A stretch of 64,000 nt of DNA, from positions 1-64,000 of the forward strand of contig NZ_JXBB01000063.1 in NCBI RefSeq assembly GCF_001653195.1, given 5' to 3'. Within the stretch, counting starts at the first letter, position 1. Each line of letters starts with the position of its first letter. Source of the stretch: Hydrogenibacillus schlegelii (GTDB lineage: Bacteria; Bacillota; Bacilli; Thermicanales; DSM-22653). The notes below the pieces were generated by a model. It was not told the origin of the DNA. It did no database searches and saw only the letters and a list, made by a program, of their open reading frames with translations. Positions 34,066-42,333 of this stretch are shown in pieces. The position numbers were made by a program, and so were the translations under genes.

Positions 34066-34938
34066 ATGTCGGAATTCGGGGTGGCCGTGCTGCTCGGGGC
34101 GCTCGAAGGACTCACCGAGTTTTTGCCGATTTCGTCCACGGGGCACCTCATCCTCGTCGGGCACTGGCTCGGGTTTACCGGAGAATTGGCCAAGACGTTT
34201 GACATTTTTATTCAGCTGGGGGCGATCTTCGCCATCGTCGTGCTGTATTTCCGGCGGTTGGTCGGTTTTTTGACCGTGCCGGACCTTCGGGCCCGCCGGC
34301 TCAACATCGTCCACCTCGCCCTCGGCGTGCTGCCGGCGGCCGTCGCCGGCTTTTTTCTGCACGACTTTATCAAAAGCCGGCTGTTTTCGCCGCAGACGGT
34401 CGTCTACGGCCTCTTCGCGGGGGCGCTCTTGATGGCGGCGGCGGAATGGGTGGCCCGAAGGGGAGAGGCGAACGCCGGCATGCCGCGAGGGACGGAAGCG
34501 AACGCCGGCACGCGGCGGAGGCCGGGAAGCGCCGGACCGACGGCCCGGACGGTCGACGAGCTCACGTACGCTCAGGCGCTCTGGATCGGCCTTTTTCAGA
34601 CGCTCGCCCTCTACCCCGGTTTTTCCCGGTCCGGGGCGACGATCAGCGGCGGGATTCTCGCCGGGGCATCCCGGGCGGCGGCGGCGGAGTTTTCTTTTCT
34701 CGTCGCCGTGCCGGTCATGTTCGGCGCCGTCGGCCTCGACCTCGTCAAAAGCTGGTCGATCATCCGGCCGGAGGACTGGGGCGTGCTCTTCGCCGGCTTC
34801 GGCACGGCGTTCGTCACGGCGATGCTGGCGGTGGTGACGTTTTTAAGGCTCCTCAAGCGCTACGGCCTCGGGCCCTTCGTCGTCTACCGCCTGCTCCTTG
34901 TGGCGGTGTTGTGGGGGGTGTTGGCCCGCCGGACGTAG
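34066..34938 (+). CDS. uppP: Undecaprenyl-diphosphatase (bacitracin resistance protein UppP/BacA)
   Basis: This 290-residue integral membrane enzyme recycles the undecaprenyl pyrophosphate carrier of cell wall synthesis. Catalytic motifs are EGLTEFLPISSTGHLILVG and LYPGFSRSGATISGGIL. About eight membrane segments are visible. A cytoplasmic loop near residues 140-170 carries a small internal duplication (EANAGMPRGT followed by EANAGTRRRPG). The ATG at 34066 is chosen because GAGGAG precedes it by nine bases. The gene diverges from the spore-surface gene. Confidence 0.94.
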   Translation: MSEFGVAVLLGALEGLTEFLPISSTGHLILVGHWLGFTGELAKTFDIFIQLGAIFAIVVLYFRRLVGFLTVPDLRARRLNIVHLALGVLPAAVAGFFLHDFIKSRLFSPQTVVYGLFAGALLMAAAEWVARRGEANAGMPRGTEANAGTRRRPGSAGPTARTVDELTYAQALWIGLFQTLALYPGFSRSGATISGGILAGASRAAAAEFSFLVAVPVMFGAVGLDLVKSWSIIRPEDWGVLFAGFGTAFVTAMLAVVTFLRLLKRYGLGPFVVYRLLLVAVLWGVLARRT

Positions 34939-35009
34939 GCGGCCGGCACCTTCGGCCGACCGCCGGCGGGCGCTTTTTCGCCCGGTCGTTCACCGATCTG
35001 TCACATTTT

Positions 35010-35037
35010 CTTCAGCCGGGCTTCAGCTTCCTTCGCT
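35010..35037 (+). promoter_or_regulatory. Phased CTTC repeats upstream of htrA (possible response-regulator site)
   Basis: CTTCAGC occurs at 35010 and 35021, exactly 11 bases apart, followed by a weaker CTTCGCT at 35031. Direct repeats one helical turn apart are the usual binding pattern of OmpR-family response regulators. One such regulator is encoded two genes downstream (36618). The block lies 55-80 bases before the htrA start. Confidence 0.45.
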
Positions 35038-35090
35038 TCAATTGAGGGTGGACGGATTTCGAAGATCTCGGAACGGGAGGGGTGAGGCCG

Positions 35091-36257
35091 ATGAAACGCA
35101 TGAGCGGCAAGGCGGTCGTGCTGGCGTTTTTGGCCGGCGTGCTCTTTGCAAGCGGGTTCTGGCTCGGGAAAGTCGGCTCGCCGCTTCCATCGGCCGGGGC
35201 GTCGGCGATCGACGGGAAGGCGGCCGCCGCCGGCACCGTGGAAGGGAAGGCGGCCCTTCTTCCGGAGTCGACCGACAAAGGCCACAGCCTCATCGCCGAG
35301 ATGGTGAAAAAGGCGGGGCCGGCGGTGGTGCGCATCGAGACGAAGATCCCCGCCCGGGGCGGGTCGACGGACGAGATGTTTTTCTTCGGGCCGTTTCCGT
35401 TTAGCGTGCCGGTGCCGAACCAGCCGAGCGGGTCGATCGGGTCCGGCTTTTTCATCTCGGAAGACGGGACGATTCTCACGAACAACCACGTCATCGACAA
35501 GGCGAGCGAGATCAAGGTCTACATGTCCGACCGGAAGACGCCGCTTACGGCCCATGTCGTCGGCCGGGATCCGGAACTCGACCTCGCGGTGCTGAAAGTG
35601 GACGGAAAGGGCCCATTTCCGTACCTTCCCCTCGGGGATTCGGACAAGATGGACGTCGGCGACTGGGTGGTGGCGATCGGAAACCCCTTCGGCCTGGATC
35701 ATACGGTGACGGTCGGGGTGCTCTCGGCGAAGGGGCGGCCGCTTACGGTCGAGGGAAAGCAGTTTAAAAACCTCCTCCAGACCGACGCGTCGATCAACCC
35801 CGGAAACAGCGGCGGCCCGCTGCTCAACCTGAGCGGCGAGGTCATCGGCATCAACACCGCCGTGAGCGCCCAGGGGCAGGGGATCGGCTTTGCCGTCCCG
35901 AGCAATTCGGTGAGGGAAGTGCTGAATGACCTCCTCACGAAGGGGAAGGTCTCCCGGCCGTGGGTCGGGATCGGCGTGCAGGATTTCACGCCGGACATCG
36001 CCGACTACCTCGGCCTGCCGCGGTCGACGAAGGGGGCGCTCGTGTCGCAGGTGTTTGACGGAAGCCCCGCTCAGAAGGCGGGCCTTCGGCCCGGCGATGT
36101 GATCGTCCAGTTCGACGGCAAAGACGTCGCCGACGCCCAGACGCTCGTCGACCTGATCCAGCAGGCGAAAGTCGGCGAGGTGAAAAAGCTTCTCGTGAAC
36201 CGCGGCGGCGAGCTCGTCCCGATCTCGGTCCGGATCGGCGAGAAGACGTATCAGTGA
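35091..36257 (+). CDS. htrA: HtrA/DegP-like serine protease, membrane-anchored
   Basis: This 388-residue protease acts outside the membrane on misfolded proteins. A single N-terminal helix (VVLAFLAGVLFASGFWLG) anchors it. The trypsin-like domain has the triad H133 (LTNNHVID), D164 (ELDLAVLKV) and S240 (NPGNSGGPLL). One PDZ domain follows (about residues 285-375: GVQDFTPDIADYLGLP, GLRPGDVIVQFDG). The ATG at 35091 follows GGGAGGGG. A two-component system is encoded directly downstream, as in CssRS-controlled systems. Confidence 0.94.
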   Translation: MKRMSGKAVVLAFLAGVLFASGFWLGKVGSPLPSAGASAIDGKAAAAGTVEGKAALLPESTDKGHSLIAEMVKKAGPAVVRIETKIPARGGSTDEMFFFGPFPFSVPVPNQPSGSIGSGFFISEDGTILTNNHVIDKASEIKVYMSDRKTPLTAHVVGRDPELDLAVLKVDGKGPFPYLPLGDSDKMDVGDWVVAIGNPFGLDHTVTVGVLSAKGRPLTVEGKQFKNLLQTDASINPGNSGGPLLNLSGEVIGINTAVSAQGQGIGFAVPSNSVREVLNDLLTKGKVSRPWVGIGVQDFTPDIADYLGLPRSTKGALVSQVFDGSPAQKAGLRPGDVIVQFDGKDVADAQTLVDLIQQAKVGEVKKLLVNRGGELVPISVRIGEKTYQ

Positions 36258-36279
36258 TGGCCCCAAAAACCCCAAAAAA

Positions 36280-36320
36280 AAGCGCCCGGCCCCTTCCTCC
36301 GGTCGGGCGCTTCTTCTTTT
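36280..36320. terminator. Bidirectional-looking terminator after htrA
   Basis: A 9-bp stem (AAGCGCCCG / CGGGCGCTT) is preceded by an A run and followed by TTCTTCTTTT. A second, smaller hairpin with six T residues lies at about 36321-36343. The remainder of the 360-base gap 36258-36617 is G+C-rich; a lone TACAAT at 36511-36516 may be the -10 box of the regulator gene. Confidence 0.75.
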
Positions 36321-36617
36321 GCGCAAACACGCGCTTTTTTGGGCGGAAACGGCGGAAACGCTTCTTTCGGCCGCCGGTCGCCGGCCGGGCCGGGACCCCG
36401 GCACGCTCCGTCGCCGCGCGTCGACGGGCGGCGTGGCGGGGGTCGAAGCGCGAAGCGGACGAAGGCCGCTTTTTCGGCGAGTGAAACGTGCGGGCGCCCG
36501 ATGCCGCCGGTACAATGGGAAGCGAGGGGAGAAGAAGCGCTTCAGGGAGGGCGGCGGATCGGGCGTCGGTCGCTCGGCCGGCTTCCTTCGGCGCGCAGGC
36601 ACGGAAAGGGGAGGACG

Positions 36618-37301
36618 ATGGCGACGGTGCTTGTCGTCGACGACGATCCGAACATTCGCGCGATGCTCCTTCGGGCGCTCCGGTATGAAGGATACGATGT
36701 CACGGCGGCCGACGGCGCCGAGGCGGCCCGGGCGGCGTTTGCCCGCGGCGGCTTCGACGCGATCCTCCTCGACGTCCGGCTGCCGGACGGCGACGGATTT
36801 CGGCTCCTGGAAGCGTTCCGCCGGAGCGATCCGGCGGTGCCGATCCTCATGCTCACCGCTCGGGACGACGTCGAATCGCGCGTCCGGGGGCTCGATCTCG
36901 GCGCCGACGACTATGTGCCGAAGCCGTTTCATCTGTCGGAGCTCCTTGCCCGGCTCCGGGCGCAGCTTCGGCGCCGGGCGGTGCTGGCAAAAGGCGGGGT
37001 GCTCCGCTACGCCGACGTCGAGGTCGATCTCGGCGCCCGGAAGGCGAGTCGGGGCGGCCGGCCGATTCCGGTCACGGGCAAGGCGTTTGAGCTCCTCGTC
37101 TATTTTCTCGAGCATCCGGAGCAGGTGCTCGCCAAAGAGGCGATTCTCGCCCGCCTGTGGGGCCCGGAGGCGGACACCGGGCCGAACGCCGTCGAGGTGT
37201 ACGTCGCCCAGCTCCGGCAGAAGCTCGAAGAGGGCGGCCGGCCGCGGCTCATCCACACCGTCCGAGGGGTCGGATATGTGCTTCGGGAGGACGGGCGATG
37301 A
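36618..37301 (+). CDS. Two-component response regulator, OmpR/PhoB family
   Basis: This 227-residue regulator has a receiver domain with the acidic pocket (VVDDDPN), phosphorylation site D52 (ILLDVRLPDGDGF), the T/K positions (LMLTARDD, YVPKPFH), and a C-terminal winged helix (KAFELLVYFLEHPEQVLAKE, VYVAQLRQKLEEGG, HTVRGVGYVLR). GGGGAGG lies before the ATG at 36618. It overlaps the kinase gene by four bases. Position behind htrA suggests a CssR-like envelope-stress role, but sequence alone does not prove it. Confidence 0.93.
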   Translation: MATVLVVDDDPNIRAMLLRALRYEGYDVTAADGAEAARAAFARGGFDAILLDVRLPDGDGFRLLEAFRRSDPAVPILMLTARDDVESRVRGLDLGADDYVPKPFHLSELLARLRAQLRRRAVLAKGGVLRYADVEVDLGARKASRGGRPIPVTGKAFELLVYFLEHPEQVLAKEAILARLWGPEADTGPNAVEVYVAQLRQKLEEGGRPRLIHTVRGVGYVLREDGR

Positions 37302-38872
37302 CGCTCCGGGGACGGCTCGTGCTCGCGCTGTCGCTTTCGCTGGCAGCGCTTTTTGCCGCCGTCGGCGGCGGGCTGTACGCGTTTTTCTCCGCCCGGGAGG
37401 AGGCGGCGGTCGACGACGGCCTCCGGCGGACGGCGGCCGAGGTCCTCCGGTCGGTCCGAATCGAAGAGCCGCTCTTTTTCCCGTGGCAGGAAGTCGTCCT
37501 GCCGGACGTCGACGTTTTTACTTTTCCCAACACGTTGCTGGAAATTTTAAGCCCCGACGGCCGGGTCGTCGCCCGTTCGTCGGCGCTTCAGGGCGTCCGG
37601 CTGCCGCTTCCGGCGCCGGTGTTTGAGGCGGCCCTGGCCGGGCGGACGGTGACGGCGACCGCCGCCGTCCGGGGGCACCGGGTTCGCCTGCTGGCGGCGC
37701 CCCTCGTCGCCCGGGGACAGGCGGTGGGGGTCCTCGTCGTCGCCAGCACGCTCGACCCCCTCGAGCGGACGCTCGCCAACCTCCGGCTGGTGCTCGGCGG
37801 GAGCTTGGTGTTTTTGGTCGCCCTCGCGGCGCTGGTGACGTCGGCGGTGACCCGCCGGGAACTCCGCCCGCTGGAGGCCCTCGTGGCGACGGTCGCCGAC
37901 ATCGAAAGCGGCCGGGACTTAAGTCGCCGAGTGCCGAAGGGCGGGGCGCCGGCGGAGCTCGGGCGGCTCATCGATCAGCTGAACGCGATGCTCGGACGGC
38001 TGGAGGCGGCGTACGAAGCGCTGGCGGCGGCCCTCAAGGCGCAGCAACGCTTTGTCGCCGACGCTTCCCACGAGCTTCGGACGCCCCTTACGGCGATGCG
38101 GGGCAATCTGGAGCTTCTTGAGCGGATGCTCGCGGCGGGGACGCCCGTTTCGGACGTCCGGGACGTCGTGCGCGATCTTCGGGACGATGTGGAGCGGATG
38201 ATCGCCCTCGCCGAGCGGCTTCTCGCCCTCGCCCGGGCCGACGCCGACCGCCGGGAGGCGATGGAGCCCTTCGCGGTCGGTCCGTGGCTCGCCGCCCTCA
38301 TCGAGCGCCTCCGGCGCCGCTACGGCGCCGGAAAGCCCGCCGTGGCGGTGGAATTCGACTGCCCGGCGGCCGGGGCGGCCCCCGGGGCGGAGGCCGAAGC
38401 ATCGGCGCGGACGGCGGACGGGCTCTTCCTGCCGGAATCCGAAGGGGCGGCGGGCCGGCTTCGCGGGCGTCCGGACGCCCTGGCGTCGGCGGTGGAGCTC
38501 CTCCTCGAAAACGCGCTCAAGTACACCGACCGGGGCCGGGTCCGGATCGTCTGCCGGGCGGCCGACGGGCGACTCGTTTTTCGGGTGGAAGATACGGGCA
38601 TCGGCATCTCGCCGGACGACGTCCCGCACGTCTTCGAACGGTTTTACCGGGGAAAAAACGCCCTCGACCGGCCGGGGACGGGGCTCGGCCTTGCCATCGT
38701 CCGGGCGGTCGCCCGGGCCCACGGCGGCGACGTAACGATCGAGAGCGCCCCGGGACAGGGGACGGCGGTGACGCTCATGCTGCCGCTCGACGAAGCGGGC
38801 CCGCCGCCGGAGGCGCCGTCGGAGACGGCGCCGAAGGGGCCGCCCGGGCGGCACGGGCGCGATCCGACGTAA
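37298..38872 (+). CDS. Two-component sensor histidine kinase
   Basis: This 524-residue membrane kinase has one helix at residues 5-30, an extracytoplasmic region of about 130 residues, a second helix (LGGSLVFLVALAALVTSAV), then a HAMP domain. The HisKA domain contains the phospho-acceptor H258 (SHELRTPLTAMRGNLELLE). The ATPase domain contains the N box (LLENALKYTD), G1 (VEDTGIGIS), the F box (VFERFYRGKNA) and G2 (GTGLGLAIV). A Pro/Ala-rich insert lies between the HisKA and ATPase parts. Its partner is the overlapping regulator gene. Confidence 0.93.
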   Translation: MTLRGRLVLALSLSLAALFAAVGGGLYAFFSAREEAAVDDGLRRTAAEVLRSVRIEEPLFFPWQEVVLPDVDVFTFPNTLLEILSPDGRVVARSSALQGVRLPLPAPVFEAALAGRTVTATAAVRGHRVRLLAAPLVARGQAVGVLVVASTLDPLERTLANLRLVLGGSLVFLVALAALVTSAVTRRELRPLEALVATVADIESGRDLSRRVPKGGAPAELGRLIDQLNAMLGRLEAAYEALAAALKAQQRFVADASHELRTPLTAMRGNLELLERMLAAGTPVSDVRDVVRDLRDDVERMIALAERLLALARADADRREAMEPFAVGPWLAALIERLRRRYGAGKPAVAVEFDCPAAGAAPGAEAEASARTADGLFLPESEGAAGRLRGRPDALASAVELLLENALKYTDRGRVRIVCRAADGRLVFRVEDTGIGISPDDVPHVFERFYRGKNALDRPGTGLGLAIVRAVARAHGGDVTIESAPGQGTAVTLMLPLDEAGPPPEAPSETAPKGPPGRHGRDPT

Positions 38873-38914
38873 GACGCGCACCGATCGCCCCCGACCCCGG
38901 AAGCGTCGCCGGTC

Positions 38915-38945
38915 CGCCCCCCGGCGCAAACCGGGGCGCCTTTTT
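38915..38945 (+). terminator. Probable terminator after the histidine kinase gene
   Basis: A G+C-rich stem (core GCCCCCCGG region pairing with CCGGGGC, with two bulged C residues) around a CGCAAA loop is followed by CC and TTTTT. It lies between the convergent kinase and M20 peptidase genes. Confidence 0.5.
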
Positions 38946-38957
38946 CCGCCTCCGTCC

Positions 38958-40376
38958 TTATCGGTCGGCCCCGGTTTGCCCCGCCGCCGGGGCCAGCGCG
39001 TCGGCGAGCTCGGCGTAGGCTCGGACGATCGCCTCAAGCCCCCGATCGAAAATCGCCAGGTCGAAATGTTCGTCGGGGGCGTGGATGTTGTCCGTCGTCA
39101 GGCCGAGGCCCATGAGGACGATCGGCGCGCCGAGGTGTCGCCGGAAGGGTTCGACGATCGGGATGGAGCCGCCCATCCGGATGAATGCCGCCGGCCGGCC
39201 GAAGGCCGCCTCGAGGGCCCGCGCCGCTGCCCGGATCGCCGGGTGGTCCGCCGGGGCGAGGTACGGCCGGCCGGCATCGAAGCGGCGGAGGTCGAGGACG
39301 ACGCCCGGCGGCGCGTGGCGCCGGAGGTGGTCTTCGACGAGGTCGAGGATCCGCTCCGGGTCCTGGTCGGGGACGAGGCGGGCGCTCAGCTTGGCGCCGG
39401 CTTCGGCGGGGATGACGGTTTTGATCCCTTCGCCCTGAAAACCGCCGAAGAGGCCGTTCAGTTCCAGCGTCGGCCGGGCCCAGTTCCGCTCGAGGGGCGT
39501 AAAGCCCGCTTCGCCGAACAGGGCCGGAACGCCGAGCTCCGCCCGGAGAGCGTCCGCCGCCGGCGCCAAGGCGGCGATCTCCGCCCGTTCGGACGGGGGA
39601 AGCGGCCGGACGTCGTCGTAAAAGCCCGGCACGGCGACCCGGCCGTCGGCGTCGTGGAGCGTCGCGAGCAGGCGGACGAGGGCCTGCAGCGGATTGTGGA
39701 CGATGCCGCCGTAGAGGCCGGAGTGGAGGTCGCTTTTTGGCCCCCGGACCCGGACTTCGAGGGCGGCCAGCCCGCGAAGGCCGACGGTGATCGCCGGTCG
39801 ATCCGGCCCGAGCATCGTCGTGTCGGAGATGAGGACGGCGTCGGCGGCGAGTTCATGCCGGTGAGCCGCGAGGTACGGCTCGAGGTGGGGGCTTCCGATC
39901 TCTTCTTCGCCTTCGATGAGGACCTTGACGTTGAGCGGCAGCCGCCCCCAGGCGTCCCGGTACGCCCGGAAGACGGCAAGGTGCATCCAGACCGGGCCTT
40001 TGTCGTCGCTTGCGCCGCGGGCGTAGATCCGGCCGTCCCGGATGGCCGGGGCAAACGGCGGCGTCGTCCAGCGGTCTTCCGGGTCGACCGGCTGGACGTC
40101 GTAGTGGCCGTAGAAGAGGACCGTCGGAAGAAGCGGGTCGACGACGGACGAGGCGACGACGAGCGGGTGTCCCGCCGTCGGCTCCACCCGGGCGTCGGCA
40201 AAACCGGCCTCCCGGAGGGCGTCGGCGAGAAAGGCCGCCGTCCGGTCGACGTCGGCTTTGTGCACGGAAAGGGCGCTTACGCTCGGCAGGGCGAGAAACC
40301 GGAAGAGCCCGTCCAGGATGGCGTCCCGTTCCCGGCGGACGGCCTCCAGGACGGCGTTCAGCGGTGGGGTGAGCAT
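38958..40376 (-). CDS. M20-family metallopeptidase (dipeptidase)
   Basis: This 472-residue cytoplasmic peptidase has the two-zinc site of the M20 family: H in FYGHYDVQPVDP, D in RGASDDKGPVW, the catalytic E pair in LIEGEEEIGSPHLEPYL, D in LISDTTMLG and the final H in TDNIHAPDEHF. The dimerisation domain lies between (SDLHSGLYGGIVHNPLQAL). Length and sequence match the long dipeptidase / carnosinase-like subgroup that handles dipeptides and N-acyl amino acids. It is transcribed away from the two-component genes and follows proC on the same strand. Confidence 0.92.
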   Translation of the reverse strand: MLTPPLNAVLEAVRRERDAILDGLFRFLALPSVSALSVHKADVDRTAAFLADALREAGFADARVEPTAGHPLVVASSVVDPLLPTVLFYGHYDVQPVDPEDRWTTPPFAPAIRDGRIYARGASDDKGPVWMHLAVFRAYRDAWGRLPLNVKVLIEGEEEIGSPHLEPYLAAHRHELAADAVLISDTTMLGPDRPAITVGLRGLAALEVRVRGPKSDLHSGLYGGIVHNPLQALVRLLATLHDADGRVAVPGFYDDVRPLPPSERAEIAALAPAADALRAELGVPALFGEAGFTPLERNWARPTLELNGLFGGFQGEGIKTVIPAEAGAKLSARLVPDQDPERILDLVEDHLRRHAPPGVVLDLRRFDAGRPYLAPADHPAIRAAARALEAAFGRPAAFIRMGGSIPIVEPFRRHLGAPIVLMGLGLTTDNIHAPDEHFDLAIFDRGLEAIVRAYAELADALAPAAGQTGADR

Positions 40377-40433
40377 GTTCGGACTCCTTTCGGCGAAAGC
40401 GTTCAGGTCGGGGCGCGTCCTTCCCGCCTCCGA

Positions 40434-41360
40434 TCAGACGCTTCGCCGGTCGAGCGCCCCCGGCTCGACCGGCGCCTCGGGCGCAGCCGGTTCGGCGCCC
40501 CGGGCGTAAAACGCCGCCCGAAACCGTTCCCCGAGGGCTTTGGCCCGCCGGTCGGCGGCTTCGATCGCCGCCTCGACGAGCCGGAAAAACCCGCCGGCGT
40601 CTAAGACGTCGATCGCCGCTTCCGTCGTCCCGCCGGGCGACATGATCTTTTTTCGCAGCCCCTCCGGCGCTTCCGGAACCGCCGCCAGCATCGCGCCGGC
40701 GCCGATCACCGTCTCCCGGGCGAGGCGGGCCGAAAGCTCCGGCGACAGGCCGACGGCCGCCCCGGCGGCCGTCATCGCTTCGAGGAGGTAGTAGACGTAC
40801 GCCGGGCCGCTTCCGGCGAGGGCGGTGACGGCGTCGAGGGCCGGCTCGTCGACTTCGACGACGGTGCCGACGGCCTCAAACAGGCGGACGGCCGCCCGGC
40901 GCCACGCCGGCGGGACGCCGGCCTCAAAGCTGATCGCGGTGACGGCCTTCCGGACGACGACGGAGGTGTTCGTCATCGCCCGGGCGAGGGGCGGGGTCGG
41001 CCCCAGGGCCGAACGGAGCGCCGCGAGGGGGATGCCGGCGGCGACGGAGACGGCGAGGGGCGCCCGGGTGAAGAGGGTCTTGTGTTCCCGTAGGGCTTCG
41101 GCGGCGTCGGCAGGCTTGACCGCAAGCACGACGAGCCCCGCCGGAAAGGCGGCGGTGTCCCGCCCGGCGTGGACGCCGAACCGCCGGCGGAAGTGTTCCA
41201 GTCGCCCGTCGTCGGCGCGGTTCGTGACGTAGATCGCGGTCGGATCGGCGCCGGCAGCCAGGAGTCCGGCGACGATCGCTTCGCTCACGGCGCCGGCGCC
41301 GAGAAAGATGAGGGGCGAATGGGCCCCGGCAGTCTCGGCATCGGTCGGCTCGGTCCGCAC
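40434..41360 (-). CDS. proC: Pyrroline-5-carboxylate reductase
   Basis: This 308-residue enzyme makes proline from pyrroline-5-carboxylate with NAD(P)H. The Rossmann start is FLGAGAVSEAIVAGL, where the usual GxGxMxxA is slightly changed. The catalytic core shows LARAMTNTSVVV, VTALAGSGPAYVYYLLEAM and MSPGGTTEAAIDVL. A tail of about 25 Pro/Ala/Glu residues is added at the end. The GTG at 41360 follows AAAGGAGG. Its end lies 57 bases before the M20 peptidase start, so the two may be one transcript: proline synthesis next to peptide breakdown. Confidence 0.92.
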   Translation of the reverse strand: MRTEPTDAETAGAHSPLIFLGAGAVSEAIVAGLLAAGADPTAIYVTNRADDGRLEHFRRRFGVHAGRDTAAFPAGLVVLAVKPADAAEALREHKTLFTRAPLAVSVAAGIPLAALRSALGPTPPLARAMTNTSVVVRKAVTAISFEAGVPPAWRRAAVRLFEAVGTVVEVDEPALDAVTALAGSGPAYVYYLLEAMTAAGAAVGLSPELSARLARETVIGAGAMLAAVPEAPEGLRKKIMSPGGTTEAAIDVLDAGGFFRLVEAAIEAADRRAKALGERFRAAFYARGAEPAAPEAPVEPGALDRRSV

Positions 41361-41643
41361 AGGGGGTCCTCCTTTCTTTTTTCACATTTTAACGGTTCCC
41401 GCCTATTTTGCCAAAGCCTTTCGCCGCCGTCTTTCGCCGCCGCCTTTCTCGGAGGCTTTTTTCCGGCCTCTTTCACCGCCGCCGACCCCCCTCGTTTTTC
41501 GCCGCCGCCGGCCGCCGAGGCCGTTCTTAGGGTGAGCCTGCCGACCCCGTCCGGATTGACAACCTTTTCCAGGTCCGGCCGGCTCCTTTTCTGGTATCCT
41601 CGAGCCGGCAGCGGTCAAAAACACCTCGGACGGGAGGGAGCGC

Positions 41644-42333
41644 ATGTTCATCGGACCTGCCCGCACCGCCCGGTCGGTGCGGGCGATCGCCGTCTTCGCC
41701 TTCGGAGGAATCGTCGCCTTCGCCGCCCTCTTCGGCGCGTTCCCGCCCCTTGCGGCCGCCGCGCCGGCGGGGACGGCCGGCGCTATGGCGGACGGGCCTT
41801 CCGGCGCTCCGGCCGCCCCGACCGCGCCGTCTGCCGGAACCGCCGCTTCGTCCGTTCCGGCCGCGCCGTCCGCCGGGGCCGCCACACCGTCCGCCGCGGC
41901 CGCCGCACCGGCGGCGGTGCCGCTCCGGTTCGTCCTCGCGGAGAAGGCGCAGGCGTACCTCGGCGTGCCGTACCGCTTCGGCGCGACGTACGACCGCGAC
42001 GGGAGCGGCGCGTTTGACTGCAGCGCGTTTGTTGAGCGGGCCTACGCCGACGTCGGCATCGACATCCCGCGGACGACGGCGAAGCAGGCGGCGTTCGGCC
42101 GGCCGGTGGCCAAATCGCAGCTTTTGATCGGCGACCTCGTCTTTTTCACGACGCGCAAGGACCGCAAGATGAACCACGTCGGCCTGTACCTCGGCCGGGG
42201 TCGCTTCATCCACGCCTCGCCGGCCGGCGGCCGCGGCGTGCAGATCTCGTCGCTTACGAGCGGCTACTGGAAAGACGCTTTCCTCTACGCCCGCCGGATC
42301 GACGCCGTGTTTCGCGCCCAGGCGCAGAGGTAA
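41644..42333 (+). CDS. Exported NlpC/P60-family cell-wall peptidase
   Basis: This 229-residue protein has a basic start and a hydrophobic signal segment (VFAFGGIVAFAALFGAFPP). A 50-residue Ala/Pro/Ser linker follows, then an NlpC/P60 domain with C126 (FDCSAFVERAY), H178 (NHVGLYLG) and H190 (FIHASP). Such enzymes cut gamma-D-Glu to diamino acid bonds in peptidoglycan stem peptides or related amides. It is convergent with the YheC/YheD cluster; the 3' ends overlap by 49 bases. The 283-base gap upstream holds TTTCGCCGCC-like repeats and a TTGACA without a good partner box. Confidence 0.88.
   Translation: MFIGPARTARSVRAIAVFAFGGIVAFAALFGAFPPLAAAAPAGTAGAMADGPSGAPAAPTAPSAGTAASSVPAAPSAGAATPSAAAAAPAAVPLRFVLAEKAQAYLGVPYRFGATYDRDGSGAFDCSAFVERAYADVGIDIPRTTAKQAAFGRPVAKSQLLIGDLVFFTTRKDRKMNHVGLYLGRGRFIHASPAGGRGVQISSLTSGYWKDAFLYARRIDAVFRAQAQR

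Noticed and set aside
35001-37256. 751-codon minus-strand frame opposite htrA and the response regulator
   Set aside because: It crosses two well-supported genes and a terminator on the other strand and shows only shadow composition.
41405-41530. TTTCGCCGCC repeats upstream of the NlpC gene as a CRISPR or operator array
   Set aside because: The copies are irregular in length and spacing and look like G+C-rich slippage sequence.
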